From: Polaribacter cellanae
GTDB lineage: Bacteria > Bacteroidota > Bacteroidia > Flavobacteriales > Flavobacteriaceae
Assembly (NCBI RefSeq): GCF_017569185.1
Contig: NZ_CP071869.1
Location: 248,001 to 312,000, forward strand
Length of the DNA: 64,000 nt
Direction of reading: 5' to 3'
The translations under genes and the position numbers were made by a program. Position 1 is the first letter of the stretch. Every line of letters begins with the position of its first letter. The notes beneath the pieces are model-generated. The model worked only from the letters and a program-made list of their open reading frames with translations. It was not told the DNA's origin and did no database searches. Shown here piece after piece: positions 61,863 to 64,000 of the stretch.

Positions 61863-63219
61863 ACCGATTTTCACACTTTTAGCAATCTTTTTTTTGGGAA
61901 CTGCTTTTGCACAAAAGTTCGATAAAAATTTTACCGAAAACTTTAAGGTAAATAAAGATGTAGAAATAGCCATAAATGCGACAAATACAGATATTGATGT
62001 AGCCACTTGGTCTAAAAACGAAGTTCAGGTAAATGCATTTATAGAAATAGAAGGACTTTCTAAAGAGGAAGCAGAAAAGTATTTAAAAAACTGGAATTTT
62101 GAAGCTTTAGGAAACAAAGAGAAAGTACAAATTACCTCTAAAGGAAATAATTCTTTTGGTTTAAAAGACGATATCGTAATTTTTAATAATATGGATTTCG
62201 ATTTTGTAGTACCAGAAATAAAAATGGTAGATATGGACACAATTGTAATTCCTGATATGCACTTTGATTTCGATTTCGATTTTGATTCAATGGGAGAAAT
62301 AGAAAAAAATATGGAAAGAAAAGGAAGATACCATTTTGATTACCATAATGGTAATGAACATATTGTTATTAAAACCAAAGAAGAATGGGAGAAATTCAAG
62401 AAAAGTAAAAAATACGAAGAATTAAAAAAATCTTTTAAAAAAATTAGACATAACGTAAAAGTTATTGATAAGAAAAAAATAAAGGAGTCTCTAAAAAAAG
62501 CAAAACATCAAATAAAGAATATCAATAAAGAAGAAATAAAAATAGGATTAGAAAAAGTAAGAGAAGCTTTAAAAAATATGAAATTCAATTTTAATTCAAA
62601 TCATAACGATTTAACCATTAATGGTAAAAAGATAAAAATTAAAAAAAGATTAGAAATTAAAGTTCCCAAAAAAGCAACTTTCAATTTGAATACTAAACAC
62701 TGTAAAGTAAATTTACCAAATACAGTAGCTTCTGGTAACGTAAAATACGGAACTTTTAATGCCAACAATTTAAATGGAGGTAAATTAACCATCAACTATT
62801 CTCCAGTAAATATAAACAGTTTAAATGCCTGTACACTTTTTTTAAATAACGTAACTGATGCAAAAATTGCATCAGTTACCAATACAACAATGAGCAATAA
62901 TTCTTCGGAAGTTGTTATTAATAATTTAGGAAGTAACGTAGATATAACAAACGAATATGGAGAGCTTACGATTTCCAATATGAATAAAGATACTAACGAT
63001 TTTAATCTAACCTTAAACTATTCAGACGCAACTGTTAAAGCTGAGGAGTTTGTAGTCGGTAATCTAATAATTCAAGTAAATAGTCAAAGTGGTGATACAC
63101 ACAAATCTATGAAAAAAGCAGAAAAAGAATTACAGTTTACAGGTAAATTCAATATAAAAACAAAGGATAACCGAATGAATATCGATGGTAAATTTAGCAC
63201 TTTGGTTTTGAAGAAGTAG
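61843..63219 (+). CDS. DUF4097-like secreted protein
   Basis: Exported 458-residue protein (signal peptide ending LGTAFAQ). The first part starts NVDVNI-like VEIAINATNTDIDVATW and a middle region is Asp-rich (HFDFDFDFDS) and then helical and charged (residues about 165-245). The C-terminal half (about 250-458) is a run of short parallel-beta-like repeats with TFNANNLNGGKLTINYSPVN, DITNEYGELTISN and QVNSQSGDTHK, as in DUF4097/bactofilin-like or adhesin-like domains. It is the third gene of the sigma operon and is likely made on the signal sensed through it. Confidence 0.7.
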   Translation: MRHKLYKPIFTLLAIFFLGTAFAQKFDKNFTENFKVNKDVEIAINATNTDIDVATWSKNEVQVNAFIEIEGLSKEEAEKYLKNWNFEALGNKEKVQITSKGNNSFGLKDDIVIFNNMDFDFVVPEIKMVDMDTIVIPDMHFDFDFDFDSMGEIEKNMERKGRYHFDYHNGNEHIVIKTKEEWEKFKKSKKYEELKKSFKKIRHNVKVIDKKKIKESLKKAKHQIKNINKEEIKIGLEKVREALKNMKFNFNSNHNDLTINGKKIKIKKRLEIKVPKKATFNLNTKHCKVNLPNTVASGNVKYGTFNANNLNGGKLTINYSPVNINSLNACTLFLNNVTDAKIASVTNTTMSNNSSEVVINNLGSNVDITNEYGELTISNMNKDTNDFNLTLNYSDATVKAEEFVVGNLIIQVNSQSGDTHKSMKKAEKELQFTGKFNIKTKDNRMNIDGKFSTLVLKK

Positions 63220-63366
63220 GGTGTATTTTATTAGAATGTTATATATTTTTGCTATGCTTATCTTAAATTACTCATTCAAATATCTCAAAAAAAATCTAAT
63301 GATTCTTTGGGAGTTAATTCATTATTTTTTTATTTAATAAAATATAACAACATATACTTCTCATTT

Positions 63367-63829
63367 CTATAAGTTTAATGAAAAGTAACGTTTTACGTAT
63401 TTTTTGTAAATTCTAAATCTTTGGCTATTTACAATCGTTCCATCTTCATTCTCAATTTCTACAACTTTTGTATTTAAAGTTCTCTCCTATTAAAGTTGAT
63501 AGATTTTACGCCCACAAAACCAAATGAAGCTTTATCGTTCCTACTCAAATAAAAAAACATTAAATCTTGAATGGTGTTTAAAAAATTAAGAAATTTGTGG
63601 CTCCGTTCCTTTTTCTTTTAGAATCTTCAGCAATAATTAATGAATGCTTGTTATCAGAATCTGTATGAGATTTTAAATAAAACTGAATTATATAAATATT
63701 TGGTTTATATTTTTCGATTTTAACAATGTAAGTATGATTGAATTCACATTTAAAAGTATACAAATCTACTTCTAAATTATTAATAGTTTCAGAACCTTTG
63801 TACGTGTAATGATAGACAGACCTTTCCAA
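63367..63829 (-). pseudogene. Frameshifted remnant of an unrecognised gene
   Basis: Three minus-strand pieces in different frames read as one protein. Piece 1 (63829-63578) ends SKRKRNGATNFLIF and stop; piece 2 continues NTIQDLMFFYLSRNDKASFG to INFNRREL and stop (about 63583-63485); piece 3 goes on TKVVEIENEDGTIV to YVKRYFSLNL and stop (63367). Joining them needs about two indels. Pieces in order with unbroken sense over 460 bases argue for decay of a real gene. No family was recognised. The first 10 residues before a TTG start are also open. Confidence 0.65.
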
Positions 63830-63840
63830 ACGAAAGGCTA

Positions 63841-63984
63841 TTATAAAACATAAGAATATGCACTAGAGCGTTCTGCATCAATATCTTTTTGAGTAAGAAC
63901 ACGATAAGTATGAGTAACTTTTACAGAAGTATTTGTTATCTGTTGCTTTTTTATTTTTTTGTTTTTAGAAATTGAATTTCCCAT
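63841..63984 (-). CDS. Small hypothetical protein
   Basis: 47-codon frame beginning MGNSISKNKKIKKQQITNTS and ending SSAYSYVL. It is basic at the N-terminus and has no hydrophobic segment. It lies 11 bases upstream of the decayed gene and may be part of the same broken locus or a separate small gene. No match recognised; support is only the open frame and ATG. Confidence 0.3.
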   Translation of the reverse strand: MGNSISKNKKIKKQQITNTSVKVTHTYRVLTQKDIDAERSSAYSYVL

Positions 63985-64000
63985 AATGTGTTGTATTACA

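Overview
The window is a 64 kb chromosomal stretch from a member of the Flavobacteriaceae (phylum Bacteroidota), most likely a marine Polaribacter/Tenacibaculum-like organism. This is inferred from several things read in the sequence: very AT-rich DNA, -7 boxes of the Bacteroidota type TAnnTTTG, almost no Shine-Dalgarno sequences, proteins with type IX secretion (T9SS type B) C-terminal domains, an RprX/RprY-like two-component pair, a long NusB, DUF3276/PUR, DUF5916, DUF6702 and DUF1573 families, and menaquinone genes. No rRNA, tRNA, CRISPR array or prophage was seen.

Layout. 1-2.8 kb: 5' part of prfC, a gene-free stretch that looks like a composite inverted-repeat element, a cyclophilin lipoprotein, then idi overlapping a PTPS/QueD-like gene. 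2.8-10.4 kb (minus strand): two tandem M1 metallopeptidases, a DUF6702 protein and three tandem CarboxypepD_reg-like secreted paralogues. 10.5-18 kb: pepE (+), then a minus-strand run tpx-dgkA-ftsK-lolA-lptF/G-ribB(A) of envelope, division and riboflavin genes. 18-25 kb: MATE pump, DEAD-box helicase, thioredoxin-fold lipoprotein, ABC-F ATPase. 25.2-27.1 kb: repeat-rich spacer and an insertion sequence whose transposase is frameshifted at its third codon. 27-31 kb: CPBP protease, LolD-like ATPase and a DUF5916 outer-membrane protein with a duplicated tail downstream. 31-43 kb: sucC, a small secreted protein, uvrB, two giant T9SS substrates and an ABC exporter. 43-47.6 kb: pRiA4b-like protein, hotdog thioesterase plus isochorismate synthase (menaquinone), PUR protein, ABC exporter. 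47.8-53.7 kb: plus-strand run nusB-DUF1573-yajC-YbbR-coaE-histidine kinase-response regulator. 53.7-60.5 kb: YciO-like protein, glycosyltransferase, HSDR_N nuclease-like protein, an unknown secreted protein, holA, DUF1569, a nitroreductase/HxlR divergent pair and meaB. 60.7-63.2 kb: an ECF sigma operon. 63.3-64 kb: a decayed gene.

Most of the window is ordinary housekeeping. The points most worth a second look are: the frameshifted transposase; the 157-160 bp tandem duplication that preserves the last codons of a vanished DUF5916 paralogue; the RibB protein whose GTP cyclohydrolase II half has lost its zinc ligands and catalytic motif; the ABC-F protein with one dead P-loop; the triplicated CarboxypepD_reg family beside duplicated M1 peptidases; the divergent nitroreductase/HxlR promoters sharing a palindrome; the sigma/membrane coiled-coil/DUF4097-like operon; and several families of non-coding repeats, including a composite inverted-repeat element and a heptamer array. 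I did not find clear evidence of a wholly new defence or biosynthetic system.
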